DNA from: Toxoplasma gondii ME49
Lineage: Eukaryota > Apicomplexa > Conoidasida > Eucoccidiorida > Sarcocystidae
Direction: 5' to 3'
NCBI RefSeq assembly: GCF_000006565.2
Contig: NC_031480.1
Coordinates: forward strand, 202,144 to 266,143
Length of the DNA stretch: 64,000 bases
The position numbers and the translations under genes were made by a program. The number at the start of each line of letters is the position of its first letter. Within the stretch, counting starts at the first letter, position 1. The notes under the pieces were generated by a model. The model saw nothing but the letters and a program-made list of their open reading frames with translations, had not been told where the DNA came from and did no database searches. This document shows, one piece after another, positions 63,677 through 64,000 of the stretch.

Positions 63677-64000
63677 CTGAGAGAAACGAATGATCAAAGA
63701 AAAGTAAGGCGGGGAAGAGGTCGACGAACCAAAGAATGTGGAGAAGGGAGTGAGGAAAAACAGAAAGGCAACGAAGAGAGTAAGTTGAACGAGAGAAACG
63801 GAGGCAAGGAAGTTGAGAAAGCGATCTGATGCATGCGGCGTGAGAGAGAGACAGAAGCAAGGAAAGTGTCACGGGAGCGAAGAAGAACAAGGAAAAGAGG
63901 AGGAGTGAACAAGATGGAAGACTCTTCGAGGGAAGCCGATGCAGAACGTCAGACGCGAAAGGAGACCGGCGGAGACGACAGAGAGAGAGAGAGCAACGCG

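Overview
The window is nuclear DNA of a tissue-cyst coccidian, most likely Toxoplasma gondii or a very close relative (Hammondia, Neospora). Evidence: a complete RON2 gene whose C-terminal part contains the AMA1-binding D3 hairpin; many short exons with long introns and GT/AG (one GC/AG) borders; start codons in the Toxoplasma context (A)CAAAATGG; pyrimidine-rich leaders; and many TA/TATG microsatellites in introns and intergenic DNA. All exon borders below were read by eye from splice motifs, reading frame and phase continuity; no transcript evidence was available.

Layout. 1-2.5 kb (minus): 5' part of a class V cysteine desulfurase, running off the left edge. 6.2-9.3 kb (plus): the RTRAF/hCLE (RLL family) homologue, four exons. 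12.6-23.1 kb (minus): RON2 in 14 phase-consistent exons, convergent with RTRAF. 23.3-24.4 kb (plus): an uninterrupted 377-codon ORF head to head with RON2. 28.3-30.4 kb (plus): an unrecognised 555-residue protein in three exons. From 32 kb to the right edge every supported gene is on the minus strand: SPCS3 (signal peptidase subunit), an unrecognised membrane-protein candidate (33.4-34.1 kb), a long cysteine-rich single-pass membrane protein (36.6-47.3 kb, about 19 exons), a second cysteine-rich exon chain (50.5-51.6 kb), the UBE2H/Ubc8-type E2 enzyme (52.5-55.0 kb), and the 3' part of an alpha-helical-repeat protein that runs off the right edge (60.0-63.7 kb).

The genes do not form a pathway. 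RON2 is the invasion gene (moving junction). SPCS3 acts in ER signal-peptide cleavage, the E2 in ubiquitination, RTRAF in RNA metabolism (tRNA ligase complex in animals), and the desulfurase in sulfur/Fe-S or selenium metabolism. The least familiar material is the 36.6-51.6 kb block: cysteine-rich secretory exon chains that match no family I can name with confidence, one of which contains a tandemly duplicated three-exon cassette with a roughly 300-bp tract that looks recently homogenised.
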